A DNA stretch of 64,000 nucleotides from Bacteroidales bacterium (GCA_017535665.1 JAFXTS010000025.1:124001-188000), one strand, 5' to 3'; shown: positions 1 to 10,394, counted from the stretch's first letter. Made by a program: numbers and translations. The notes: generated from the letters alone by a model not told the origin.

Positions 1-2781
<2,781 letters not shown>

Positions 2782-2785
<4 letters not shown>

Positions 2786-4344
2786 CCGAGATACAGATTT
2801 CCAACATCCGCATTCCCGTCACCACTCCGCCAGAGCGGCTGCGCGACATAGTGCTTCAGAAATTCGCCATTGAGGATGATAATGTATTGGATTTCAAAAT
2901 CTTGCGTGCGTCAGTAGATGCCCGCAAGAAGAACGACATTGTGTATGATTATCGGGTGCGATTATCCCTAAAAAGTGTTAATGATGCGTTGTTGAAACAT
3001 CCTGATGTGAAGCTTTACGAGCCGCCCGTACCGATGCAATATCCGAAATGGCCGCATCAGATGCGCCCAGTGGTCGTGGGCTTCGGTCCGGCAGGGCTGT
3101 TTGCGGCCCTCTACCTGGCCCGCTGCGGCGCGCGTCCCATCGTGGTGGAGCGCGGCAGCTGTATTGAAGCGCGCAAGCAGGAGGTGCAGGAGTTCATGAA
3201 AGAGCGCGTGCTCAACCCCGACTCGAACGTGCAGTTCGGCGAAGGCGGCGCCGGCACCTTCTCCGACGGCAAGCTCACCACCAACCTGCACAACGAACAT
3301 ATCGGCTTTGTGCTGGAAGAGTTCTACCGGCACGGCGCCACGGAGGATGTCACCTACGCCGCGCAGCCGCATGTGGGCACCGACTACTTGGAGAAGGTGG
3401 TGCGCAACATCCGTCAGGAAATCCTCGAGCTGGGCGGCGAAGTCCACTTCAACACCTGCTTCACTGACTACATTTCCCACCCCGACCATCATCTTACCAT
3501 ACTTTGTAACAACAACTTACAATTTGAAACCCAGCATCTTCTGCTCTGCCTGGGGCACTCAGCCCGCGACACCATCCGCCATCTTTACCAAAAAGGAGTG
3601 GAGATGGAGCCCAAGAGTTTCTCCATCGGCGTGCGGGTGGAACACTTGCAGAAGAAGGTGAACGCCATGCAGTACGGCCGCTTCGCTTCCTGTCTGCCGC
3701 CGGCCTCTTACAAAGGGGCGGTGCATCTGAAAGAGCGGGGCGTATATACGTTCTGTATGTGTCCAGGCGGCACTGTGATGGCCTCAGCGAGCGAGCCGAA
3801 CACCATTGTCACCAACGGCATGAGCGAGAAGCGCCGCGACAAGGCCAACGCCAACAGCGCACTATTGGTGAGTGTGGAGCCGGCCGACTTCTACCGCGAG
3901 TCGCCGCTCGACGGCTTGGCCTATCAGGAGGTTTTCGAGCGCAAGGCCTTCGAGGTGGCCCGCGACTACCGGGCTCCTGCCAATCTGATGCGTGAGTTCT
4001 TGGCCGGCAAGGTGGCCGAGAAGGCACGAAGCGTGAAGCCGTCGTACCCGCACGGCGTGGTGTTCTGCGACCTGAAGAGCTGTCTGCCCGACTATGTGGT
4101 GGCGGCCTTGCGCGAGGCGGTGCCGCAGTTCGACCGCCGTCTGCGCGGCTTCAACGATCCTGATGCGGTGCTGACGGGTGTGGAGACGCGCTCCTCCTCG
4201 CCGGTGCGGATCTTACGCAACGAGCTGCGGCAAAGCAATATAGAAGGTATTTATCCTGTAGGCGAAGGGGCAGGTTACGCGGGGGGCATCACCTCCGCCG
4301 CCATCGACGGGCTGCGGACTGCCATCGCGATAGCGGAGAAGTAA
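2782..4344 (+). CDS. COG2509-type FAD-dependent dehydrogenase
   Basis: This 520-residue protein has a roughly 90-residue N-terminal extension before the dinucleotide-binding motif GFGPAGLFAALYLA (near residue 95). That extension, the VQFGEGGAGTFSDGKL segment and the C-terminal VGEGAGYAGGITSAAIDG are hallmarks of the COG2509 group of uncharacterised FAD-dependent dehydrogenases. The protein has no signal peptide and is probably cytoplasmic. It overlaps the preceding flavoprotein by four bases (ATGA) and ends the ligA operon; a terminator-like hairpin follows at 4379. The reaction is unknown. Two different flavoproteins coupled to a DNA ligase gene is a loose association and gives no clear functional hint. 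Confidence 0.85.
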
Positions 4345-4378
4345 AAGGAGGGCGGCGAGCAGCCAACCAAGAGCCAAG

Positions 4379-4406
4379 CAGCGACAAGAAATTGCCGCTG
4401 TTTTTT
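4379..4406 (+). terminator. Intrinsic terminator of the ligA operon
   Basis: CAGCG (4379-4383) pairs with CGCTG (4396-4400), extended by CAA/TTG across one mismatch around a GAAA loop, and is followed by six T. It lies 35 bases after the stop at 4344. The same hairpin recurs at 5439-5460 and, decayed, at 8218-8230 inside the flanking repeats of the island. Confidence 0.7.
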
Positions 4407-4420
4407 GTTTTGGATAATTT

Positions 4421-4456
4421 GTCTATTTTCTTTGCGATTGCCCAAAGAAAATAGAC
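4421..4456. repeat. 14-bp perfect palindrome
   Basis: GTCTATTTTCTTTG (4421-4434) and its exact reverse complement (4443-4456) are separated by 8 bases. The arms resemble the dispersed TTTCTTTG/CAAAGAAA inverted repeats scattered through many Bacteroidetes genomes. Confidence 0.75.
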
Positions 4457-4701
4457 GAAAAGAAATGCGCTTTGCCGCTGTGCAAATTCCGGCTAAAATC
4501 GGCACTCTCTCGCTAAACGGCGAAAAACTTGATGAGCTTCATTTCATTACGCTCATCTTCGGACAGTTCGCCGTTCTTCACGCTCGTTCGCTCCGATTTC
4601 TTCACGCCTCCATTTGCAAGGCGGCGGGTGGCCGATTCTTCATCGTTCTCTTCTCACTTCTTGGAAAAAGTACAACTTGATTGCTTTTGTTTTTTCAAAA
4701 C

Positions 4702-4734
4702 AAAACCGCTGCCGTGGTCTTTGGCAGCGGTTTT
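4702..4734. terminator. Bidirectional terminator-like hairpin
   Basis: AAAACCGCTGCC (4702-4713) pairs perfectly with GGCAGCGGTTTT (4723-4734) around a 9-base loop. The A and T runs on either side would let it stop transcription in both directions, between the ligA operon and the minus-strand lipoprotein gene at 4845. Confidence 0.65.
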
Positions 4735-4763
4735 GAAGTCGCAAGGAGAAATTCGAGCGGAAA

Positions 4764-4846
4764 GCATGCCCGGTCGCCCTAAATAAAGAATTAGACTTTA
4801 AGCCATCATTAGTTTAACGTACTCGGAATATCAAGTAATAAAAACT
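4764..4846. repeat. Island left-flank repeat A, copy 1
   Basis: About 83 bases align with 7326-7410 with one 2-base gap and about five substitutions. The repeat begins GCATGCCCGGTCGCCCTAAA and ends with the direct repeat GTTTAACGTACTCGGAATAT... (4812-4845), which recurs on the far side of the lipoprotein gene at 5203-5237. The last bases overlap the stop codon of the gene at 4845. Confidence 0.85.
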
Positions 4847-5159
4847 ATTTCTCCGTACAAGTGGTGATATAGTGTAGGCGAAGTCCTACTTCAGGATGGT
4901 CAACCCCGACAGAGTCGTAATAGTTGAGCGATTCGCAGTCGTCTGACTGGAGAAGCGTGTCATAAATGTATGTCTTGGGTTGGATGGATATGTCAGATTT
5001 AAAATAGTAATCCCCTCCTGAGGCAAGCCATGCGGCCGAGTCCACCACTTCGTTGCCGATATCGTTTGCACATTCACAAAGATGCTCTTTCTTGCAGCCC
5101 GTGACCATAATGGCCAGTGCGACAGTGACAAAATACAATGGAATTAGAATTTTTTTCAT
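4845..5159 (-). CDS. Small predicted lipoprotein, cassette cargo 1
   Basis: This 104-residue protein begins MKKILIPLYF and carries a lipobox (VTGC, Cys at residue 22), so it should be an acylated envelope lipoprotein. The mature part is cysteine-rich (CKKEHLCEC...DDCES...TTCTEK) and rich in aspartate and tyrosine. I recognise no family. It is the only gene between repeat A copy 1 and repeat B copy 1. The coding sequence is unrelated to the lipoprotein at 7421-7948, although the flanks are nearly the same. No typical minus-strand -7 box lies close to the start; CAAAACTA at 5332-5339, read on the minus strand as TAGTTTTG, is a possible distant promoter. Confidence 0.65.
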   Translation of the reverse strand: MKKILIPLYFVTVALAIMVTGCKKEHLCECANDIGNEVVDSAAWLASGGDYYFKSDISIQPKTYIYDTLLQSDDCESLNYYDSVGVDHPEVGLRLHYITTCTEK

Positions 5160-5202
5160 GTGGTAAGGATTTATATTAACTTTTCAATTCTCAGTTTTCA
5201 GT

Positions 5203-5460
5203 GTTTTAACGTACTCGAAATATCAGGTCATCAAAACCTGCAGAATGGTACGTTTTGTGAATCATAATTAGTACAACGATTTTTGTCTAAAAAAATTATG
5301 CACTTTCGCATTTTTTGCACTTTTTATGGCGCAAAACTACAAAAAAAGCCGTCACATAGTTGCAACGGCTTTCGGAAACTAATCAAATCAGACGCTTCTA
5401 CTCCTCCACCACTTCCCAATGGCCGCCCGAAAGCAAATCAGCGACAAGAAATTGCCGCTG
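5203..5460. repeat. Island right-flank repeat B, copy 1
   Basis: About 258 bases align with 7989-8230. The repeat opens with the direct repeat GTTTTAACGTACTCGAAATA (5203 on) that also ends repeat A, then a small hairpin CAGGT...ACCTG (5224-5240), an AT-rich middle, AAAGCCGT...ACGGCTTT (5345-5372) and the CAGCG...CGCTG hairpin (5439-5460). Copy 1 keeps the hairpins better than copy 2. Short open frames across it (for example 5283-5597) look accidental. Confidence 0.85.
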
Positions 5461-5484
5461 ATTTTTTGTTCAGCTCTTTAACGC

Positions 5485-5574
5485 GCTCCCGGAGGGAGCA
5501 ATTTTCAATAACCCCGCATGCAATGTGGGGCACGGGCAAGGCCATCCATATCATAGCGTGCAGGAAGCACGCGC
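5485..5574 (+). repeat. Three-hairpin element, copy 1
   Basis: Three stem-loops in about 90 bases: GCTCCC/GGGAGC (5485-5499), CCCCGCAT/ATGTGGGG with loop GCA (5512-5530) and GCGTGC/GCACGC (5556-5572). The linker TTCAATAA precedes the second hairpin, and CACGGGCAA follows it. The element recurs at 7215-7304 and, on the minus strand, at 20879-20974, with different stem bases but pairing kept. Confidence 0.8.
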
Positions 5575-5624
5575 TTATATTATTAGGCATATACTAAAAA
5601 AACATCTGCTATCGTTAATTAGAC

Positions 5625-6305
5625 ATGAGCCATATTGCTGAAAACATGGAGAATCCTACAGACAAACAGAAAGGGAAAGAAAAACCATTATTTAAACACA
5701 AAACCGCGCTTATTTTGACAGTGTTAACCGTGGTTTTATGGGTGACTTTCGCCACTGTTAGGTTGCTTTTGCCAAAGTTCACGCATTTGGCATATATGGG
5801 CGACGGTTGGCTGCTCATAGCGGCCACAATACTCACTTCCGTGATGTGTGCTTGTTGGTTTCATATACTTTCTAAACAATGGCATCCTGTTGGGAAGGTT
5901 GTGTTATGGATAGTCTATCCCGTGCTTACACTCTTTTGGTTATTTTGCATTTTGTTTGGATATGGGTATTTGGAACGGGACATTCTGACAGACAGATCCA
6001 TAAAAGCCACAAATGATGAACATTACGTGCTTCATCGCAACTTCGATGGCACTATCAACCTTACTTCATTATACCACCGACAAGGTTTTCTCGAAAAGGA
6101 GGTCTGTTGGCTCGACTTCTACTCCCCCTACACTTCAAAGGAGACTCTTCAGGTTTATGAGGATTTGGATGTCATTGTTTTCGAATACTTTGATGATTAT
6201 TCAAAGCAATGCCAAAAAGACCTGTATCATTTCAATGGAGATTTGTATGAAGGGGCGGCCCGGGATTCTGTTTTACGCCTGCTCCCTCCTCGTAAATCCG
6301 AATAA
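5625..6305 (+). CDS. Predicted three-helix membrane protein of unknown function
   Basis: This 226-residue protein has a charged N-terminus rich in lysine, three predicted membrane segments (about residues 27-48, 62-84 and 91-114) and a soluble C-terminal part of about 110 residues rich in tyrosine, aspartate and leucine. I recognise no family. It lies just after three-hairpin element copy 1 and converges on the minus-strand membrane-protein gene at 6327, leaving about 20 bases between stops. The two proteins share a layout of membrane helices followed by an acidic tail, and a similar HPV(G/R)KVV segment before the last helix, so they may be distant relatives. AT-rich codon use differs from the ligA operon and suggests accessory DNA. 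Confidence 0.65.
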   Translation: MSHIAENMENPTDKQKGKEKPLFKHKTALILTVLTVVLWVTFATVRLLLPKFTHLAYMGDGWLLIAATILTSVMCACWFHILSKQWHPVGKVVLWIVYPVLTLFWLFCILFGYGYLERDILTDRSIKATNDEHYVLHRNFDGTINLTSLYHRQGFLEKEVCWLDFYSPYTSKETLQVYEDLDVIVFEYFDDYSKQCQKDLYHFNGDLYEGAARDSVLRLLPPRKSE

Positions 6306-6326
6306 AATATCGTAGAAGTAAGATAC

Positions 6327-7100
6327 TTAATTCTCCTCCAGCACTTTCCATAAATCATCATCAAAATATCCGTTGTCATCAGATTCTATAGAACAGGCGC
6401 AGTCCGCTTTTACGGGATGCGACGGGTAGACGGCATGGTAGAGTACGACACGGCTTTCAAGGGGCATTCCTTCCAGAGGGTCCTTGTCACCCGTGAGGCG
6501 CATTCCCAGCACCATGGCGGGGTCGTGCAACGGCGGTCTCCAACCATCGAAAATACAAATGCGGGTATGATAACGGAAATGCATTCCCAAGATGCGCTCC
6601 GTCATCGGATTTTTGGTGGCATATTCTCCATTCTGAATCTTTTTGGCGGCACTGGAGAACAACAATGCCGACACAATGGCACCCACCACACATAAGGTAA
6701 CGCCGCTAAAATACCAGATTCTGACCACTTTGCGGACAGGATGCACCACATTATTCCAAATCAACAAGAAAAGAAACCATATCGGCACCGGGAACAGCAA
6801 TATTCCCCATTCCAAGAAAAGCAACCAATATGCGTAAACACCGGTGCTAATGCCGCAAATCAGCGCATTAACCTGCCAAAAGCGAGTGCGCTCAACCCAA
6901 GTGAAGGAGATAATATTAATGAAACAGATGATTTGCAATATCATTGCCCAAGGAACAAAGACACAGAAACCACCATTATAGCTAACATTAATCCATATTG
7001 AAATGGCAATAAGGATGGCGTTCAGAATAGGAAATACGCAATTCCAAATCTTATCGCGATGCTGCTGAAAGAAATAACGGATATTTTTCATAGAAATCAT
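6327..7100 (-). CDS. Predicted five-helix membrane protein of unknown function
   Basis: I set the start at the ATG at 7100 (MISMKN...). It has an AAGGTGG ribosome-binding site just upstream, and the further open frame up to 7253 has no such site. The 257-residue product has about five membrane helices (roughly residues 15-38, 41-64, 73-95, 96-118 and 128-150) and an acidic C-terminal tail of about 100 residues. No family is recognised. It converges with the gene at 5625, and the pair sits between two same-orientation copies of the three-hairpin element (5485 and 7215). An ATG at 7091 is an alternative start. Confidence 0.6.
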   Translation of the reverse strand: MISMKNIRYFFQQHRDKIWNCVFPILNAILIAISIWINVSYNGGFCVFVPWAMILQIICFINIISFTWVERTRFWQVNALICGISTGVYAYWLLFLEWGILLFPVPIWFLFLLIWNNVVHPVRKVVRIWYFSGVTLCVVGAIVSALLFSSAAKKIQNGEYATKNPMTERILGMHFRYHTRICIFDGWRPPLHDPAMVLGMRLTGDKDPLEGMPLESRVVLYHAVYPSHPVKADCACSIESDDNGYFDDDLWKVLEEN

Positions 7101-7214
7101 TGATGAGCCACCTTGGGAATAACGGATAACATAAACGGAATATTGTAAGGAGCATTTGACTTTTGAATCAATAGTGCTAAGGGGCCGAATCAGACTTGGG
7201 TGATTTCGTGACAA

Positions 7215-7304
7215 GCTCCCGAAGGGAGCAAGTTTCAATAACCCCACATGCAATGTGGGGTACGGGCAAGACCATCCATATCATAGCGTGCCAAAGGCAC
7301 GCGC
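7215..7304 (+). repeat. Three-hairpin element, copy 2
   Basis: GCTCCC/GGGAGC (7215-7229), CCCCACAT/ATGTGGGG (7242-7260) and GCGTGCC/GGCACGC with loop AAA (7286-7302). Compared with copy 1, the second stem changes a G.T wobble to A-T, and the third stem has an extra C-G pair with a different loop. These are changes that keep the fold. Confidence 0.8.
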
Positions 7305-7325
7305 TTTCATTCATCCATTGAGAAC

Positions 7326-7410
7326 GCATGCCCGGTCGCCCTAAATAAAAAGAATTAGACTTTAAGCCATCATTAGTTTAACGTACTCGAAATATCAGGT
7401 CATTAAAACT
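7326..7410. repeat. Island left-flank repeat A, copy 2
   Basis: This is the second copy of the sequence at 4764-4846, starting only about 20 bases after three-hairpin element copy 2. It ends in GTTTAACGTACTCGAAATAT... (7376-7409), 11 bases from the stop codon of the lipoprotein gene at 7421. Confidence 0.85.
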
Positions 7411-7420
7411 TCATAGCATT

Positions 7421-7948
7421 TTATTCTTCGTAATATAAATCCGTAACATTTATTTGTGGTATATATGATTGACAAGGAGATTCTTTTCGACCTTCACCAG
7501 CTGGTAAATCCACCATCTGAAGTGTACCAGTAACATAGCATCTTTTTGTCAAATCTACGCTGTCCGCATTAGGAAACAGCGTCGGTCGGTTCGAAAAATT
7601 GCAGTAAATGATCTCGTATGTTCCATCAGGAACCATATCATCTTCCCCTGCAAAATTTGGATTATCTGTAAGCGCAACAAGACAGACGCTGTTTGACTGC
7701 ATAAACCAACCACAAACCTTTACATTTTGTCCGTTATAGTGTTCAGCTTCTTTTGCCGATTCTGTTACGAGACTGTAATTATAAAAGATGGCATTACACG
7801 TATTGTAGCCCGTGTCAGAAAGAGAGGGGATATCCTTGCCTTTCAATTTATTATGACACTGTTTGTCGCAGGATATGGATGAAATGGCCATAACGATAAA
7901 AGTTGCAGCAAAGATGCAGAATGCGAAAAATAGTGATAGTTTTTTCAT
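7421..7948 (-). CDS. Predicted lipoprotein, cassette cargo 2
   Basis: This 175-residue protein has a hydrophobic signal and a lipobox-like SSISC (Cys near residue 27). The mature part has several cysteines and a VKVCGWFM...YEIIYCNFS...RCYVTGTLQMV pattern that could be an OB-like beta fold; that is a guess from the strand pattern. I recognise no family. It stands alone between repeat A copy 2 and repeat B copy 2, as does the unrelated lipoprotein at 4845-5159. The AT-rich composition matches the rest of the island. Confidence 0.65.
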   Translation of the reverse strand: MKKLSLFFAFCIFAATFIVMAISSISCDKQCHNKLKGKDIPSLSDTGYNTCNAIFYNYSLVTESAKEAEHYNGQNVKVCGWFMQSNSVCLVALTDNPNFAGEDDMVPDGTYEIIYCNFSNRPTLFPNADSVDLTKRCYVTGTLQMVDLPAGEGRKESPCQSYIPQINVTDLYYEE

Positions 7949-7988
7949 GATGAGTGGTTTTTATAGTTGATTCGTTGATTTTTTTATT

Positions 7989-8230
7989 GTTTTAACATAC
8001 TCGAAATATCAGGTCAAAAACCTGTAGAATGGTACGTTTTGTGAATCATAATTATTACAACGATTTTTGTCTAAAAAAAATTGTGCAATTTCGCATTTTT
8101 GGAACTTTTCAAGGCGCAAAAACACGAAAAATCCGTCTCATCATTGCAACGGCTTTTCGGATACTAATTCTATCAGTCTCTACTTCCTCCTTCCTAATGG
8201 CCACCCGAAGGTGAAGCAGCGACAAGAAAA
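7989..8230. repeat. Island right-flank repeat B, copy 2
   Basis: Aligns with 5203-5460. It begins GTTTTAACATACTCGAAATA, has the CAGGT...ACCTG hairpin (8010-8024) and ends with the decayed hairpin start CAGCGACAAGAAA. The inner AAAGCCGT/ACGGCTTT stem is broken here (ATCCGT/ACGGCTTTT). Copy 2 therefore looks older or less constrained than copy 1. Confidence 0.85.
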
Positions 8231-8252
8231 TGTAAAAATATTCTCAAAAAAA

Positions 8253-8284
8253 GTTTCCCATATGGAAAACTATTTATATCTTTG
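8253..8284 (+). promoter_or_regulatory. Promoter and likely autoregulatory operator of the HTH gene
   Basis: A Bacteroidetes -7 element TATCTTTG lies at 8277-8284. Just upstream, 8253-8270 is an 18-bp palindrome centred on CATATG with a single mismatched pair. It covers the expected -33 position, so a bound dimer would block sigma-factor access. This layout fits autorepression by the XRE protein at 8306. Confidence 0.65.
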
Positions 8285-8305
8285 CAAACTCTAATTTGAA
8301 TTGAA

Positions 8306-8638
8306 ATGGAAATAAAAGAACCGTTTTATACGGAGGACGAAGTCCTTGACGAATTCATTGGCAAAGTTGGAACGACTGAACGTGATGAATTCGAAGCCAA
8401 GGTCAAAAAGGAGGTTGACGACTATTACATTGGCGAGGCTATCAAACAAGCTCGGAAGAGACAGGGGCTAACCCAAGATGAGCTGGGAGAACGCATGGGG
8501 GTCAAAAAATCCTTTGTTTCAAAGATTGAGAGCGGCAAAGGCATAGCCTACAGCACCATTATGCGTGCGTTCAAGGCTCTCGGCGCAGAAACCGCGACAC
8601 TTGACCTTGGCAAACTTGGACGAGTATCGCTTTGGTAG
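8306..8638 (+). CDS. XRE/HigA-like helix-turn-helix regulator, no partner toxin seen
   Basis: This 110-residue protein has an acidic helical N-terminal arm and a Cro/C1-type HTH (about residues 48-100: IGEAIKQARKRQGLTQDEL, then SFVSKIESGKG). The arm plus HTH arrangement is that of HigA-type antitoxins. A HigB/RelE toxin gene is normally adjacent, but none is present: the upstream DNA is repeat B, and downstream is a DUF4160 remnant. It may be an orphan antitoxin or a free-standing regulator. The palindrome at 8253-8270 is its probable binding site. Confidence 0.8.
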   Translation: MEIKEPFYTEDEVLDEFIGKVGTTERDEFEAKVKKEVDDYYIGEAIKQARKRQGLTQDELGERMGVKKSFVSKIESGKGIAYSTIMRAFKALGAETATLDLGKLGRVSLW

Positions 8639-8666
8639 AATTACCGATTAAAATGGAAAAAAATTG

Positions 8667-8674
8667 TACTTTTG
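8667..8674 (+). promoter_or_regulatory. -7 promoter element before the DUF4160 remnant / DUF2442 unit
   Basis: TACTTTTG matches TAnnTTTG and lies 24 bases before the ATG at 8698. It is probably the promoter for the unit running into DUF2442 and mtaB. Confidence 0.6.
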
Positions 8675-8697
8675 CACGCTAAAAATCTAATATTACT

Positions 8698-8776
8698 ATG
8701 GCCGAAATCTGTAGATTCTATGGGATGAATTGATGAGAATGGCGAATCATTAGCAACAATCAATCCATTAGACTAA
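8698..8776 (+). pseudogene. Collapsed DUF4160 gene
   Basis: The ATG at 8698 opens MAEICRFYGMN and stops at 8731. This matches the conserved N-terminus of DUF4160 proteins (M-P-x-I-x-x-F-Y/F-G). In another frame, 8729-8776 reads IDENGESLATINPLD and stop, which resembles the family's C-terminal end (...E/D-P-L). The middle of an approximately 80-codon gene is missing. DUF4160 genes usually stand directly before DUF2442, as this remnant does. An internal deletion with loss of frame is the simplest reading. Confidence 0.6.
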
Positions 8777-8777
8777 T

Positions 8778-9101
8778 ATGCTGAATAATAATAAATTAAT
8801 ATGGATCGTAGAGGCTGAGGCAATGGCCCATCACCTTTTGAGGCTGAAATTCAGCGATGGCAGCATCAAAATGTTCGACTGCAAGCCTTTGATTGCACAA
8901 TTGCCTGCACTCAAAGAATTGCAAAATGAAGCCGTATTTCGCAAAATCGCTTTAGATGGATGGACCGTCACACGGCTGAATGGCACGATAGACATCGCTC
9001 CAGAATACCTCTACGAGAAAAGCGTGCCGGCATACGATACCTCCGAAGTTGCGCCAGCAGTTGTGGCAGAATCACAAGTACCCTACAACCCGTCAAAATG
9101 A
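8778..9101 (+). CDS. DUF2442 domain protein
   Basis: This 107-residue protein has the DUF2442 core (a motif like LLRLKFSDGSIKMFDCKPLI, then FRKIALDGWTVTRLNGTIDIAPEYLYEKS). Members are small proteins usually encoded next to DUF4160 and thought by some to form a toxin-antitoxin-like pair; no activity is established here. The N-terminal partner gene has collapsed (8698-8776). The stop overlaps the mtaB start as ATGA, so translation is coupled. The last 25 residues are a low-complexity extension. Confidence 0.8.
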   Translation: MLNNNKLIWIVEAEAMAHHLLRLKFSDGSIKMFDCKPLIAQLPALKELQNEAVFRKIALDGWTVTRLNGTIDIAPEYLYEKSVPAYDTSEVAPAVVAESQVPYNPSK

Positions 9102-10330
9102 GCAAGACCTTCTCCATCCATACTTTGGGCTGCAAGCTGAACTTCAGCGAGTCGTCGGAGATTGCCCGGCGGCTGCAGGAACGCGGCTTTGCCCTCTCCG
9201 AACAGCCCGAGACCATCATCGTGAACAGCTGCGCGGTGACCGCCACCGCCGAAAAGAAGGTGCGCAACCTGACCTCCCACCTGCACAAGCTGTCGCCCGA
9301 CGCACAGATTGTGGTGCTCGGCTGCTATGCCGCCCTGCGGTCGGAGGAGATTCTTCGATGGCCCGGCGTGGCCGCCACTTTCGGCAATGAGGACAAGATG
9401 AATGTGGTGCCATTCCTGTGCGGCGAACCGCTATCCACTAACCTCCGTTTCTCGGCCGCCTTCTCGTCGAACGACCGCACCCGCTCGTTCCTGAAAATAC
9501 AGGACGGCTGCGACTACCACTGTACCTACTGCACCGTATGGAAAGCCCGTGGCGAGAGCCGCAGCGACAGCATTCCCAACGTGCTCGAACAAATCGACCG
9601 CATCGTCGGCATGGGCATCAAGGAGGTGAACCTCACTGGCGTGAACCTCGGCGACTTCGGCCGGAAGGATGGAAGCAGTTTCTACGAGTTGCTCCGCGCC
9701 ATCGAGGAGCGGCACTACCCGCTGCGTTTTCGCATCTCCTCCATCGAGCCCAACCTGCTGACCGATGAAATCATCGCGTTGGCGGCGCAGTCGAAGGTCA
9801 TCATGCCGCATTTCCACATCCCGCTGCAGTCGGCGTGCAACCGCGTGCTGGGCGAAATGCACCGCCGCTACACACGCGAACTGTATGCCGAGAAGGTGCA
9901 TCGCATCCGCCAGATGATACCCGACGCCTGCATCGCCATGGACATCATCGCGGGCTTCCCCGGTGAGACCGACGCGGAATTTGCTGACGGACTGCAATTT
10001 CTGGAAGACTTGGACATCAGCTACTGCCACGTTTTCACCTACTCGAAACGCCCCGGCACACCGGCAGCCGCCATGCCCCAGCAGGTGCCGCCACCCGTGA
10101 AAAGAGAGCGCACCAACCAGCTGCTCGAACTGTCGGAACGGAAGAAGATCGCCTTCTACCGCCAACATATCGGCGAAAAACGGCCTGTGCTCATCGAGTC
10201 GGAAAAGAAAGGCAACCTCATGTTCGGCTTTACCGACAATTATATCAAACTACAAATCCCCTACGACATCAGCAAAGAAAATTCTATTCAAATTATTGAA
10301 ATTCAAGAAGATAATCTTTCTTATAAATAA
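9098..10330 (+). CDS. mtaB: tRNA threonylcarbamoyladenosine (t6A37) methylthiotransferase MtaB
   Basis: MtaB adds a methylthio group to t6A37 of ANN-decoding tRNAs by radical SAM chemistry. The 410-residue product has the N-terminal cluster cysteines (GCKLN Cys12, NSCAVT Cys45, GCYA Cys76), the radical SAM triad CDYHCTYC (Cys138, 142, 145) and a C-terminal TRAM-like region. The length is normal for the family. The open frame extends upstream to 8960, but the ATG at 9098 overlapping the DUF2442 stop gives the conserved N-terminus. The GC content is higher than in the island to its left. Confidence 0.93.
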   Translation: MSKTFSIHTLGCKLNFSESSEIARRLQERGFALSEQPETIIVNSCAVTATAEKKVRNLTSHLHKLSPDAQIVVLGCYAALRSEEILRWPGVAATFGNEDKMNVVPFLCGEPLSTNLRFSAAFSSNDRTRSFLKIQDGCDYHCTYCTVWKARGESRSDSIPNVLEQIDRIVGMGIKEVNLTGVNLGDFGRKDGSSFYELLRAIEERHYPLRFRISSIEPNLLTDEIIALAAQSKVIMPHFHIPLQSACNRVLGEMHRRYTRELYAEKVHRIRQMIPDACIAMDIIAGFPGETDAEFADGLQFLEDLDISYCHVFTYSKRPGTPAAAMPQQVPPPVKRERTNQLLELSERKKIAFYRQHIGEKRPVLIESEKKGNLMFGFTDNYIKLQIPYDISKENSIQIIEIQEDNLSYK

Positions 10331-10394
10331 AATACAAGTGTAACAAAAAGAAGCCTTTTTCGTAATACCAACGAATAATAGAAGTCTATAAAGA

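Larger units (their letters stand above)
4407..4763. other. Intergenic stretch without a convincing gene; repeat-like
   Basis: This stretch has an open frame (4405-4680) but no ribosome-binding site, no plausible product and Bacteroidetes intergenic-repeat character. It begins with a strong palindrome (4421-4456) and ends with a terminator-like hairpin (4702-4734). In between is a run of short inverted segments such as CGCTCATCTTCGG and CACGCTCGTTCGCTCCG. I read it as a decayed dispersed repeat. Confidence 0.5.

Noticed and set aside
4405..4680. 91-codon open frame after the ligA operon
   Set aside because: No ribosome-binding site, palindromic content, and a product that looks like translated repeat DNA.
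5283..5597. 104-codon open frame over repeat B and the three-hairpin element
   Set aside because: It spans two separate repeats and is not preserved in copy 2.
4812..8021. Integron attC sites for the 34-base direct repeats
   Set aside because: The GTTTAAC string is suggestive, but the repeats do not fold into the attC hairpin with paired R and L boxes, and no integron integrase is seen.
8029..8294. Short open frames across repeat B copy 2
   Set aside because: They lie in the flanking repeat and run through the HTH promoter.
8960..9097. Upstream extension of mtaB
   Set aside because: The extra 46 codons are a shadow of the DUF2442 gene; the family start and the ATGA overlap place the start at 9098.
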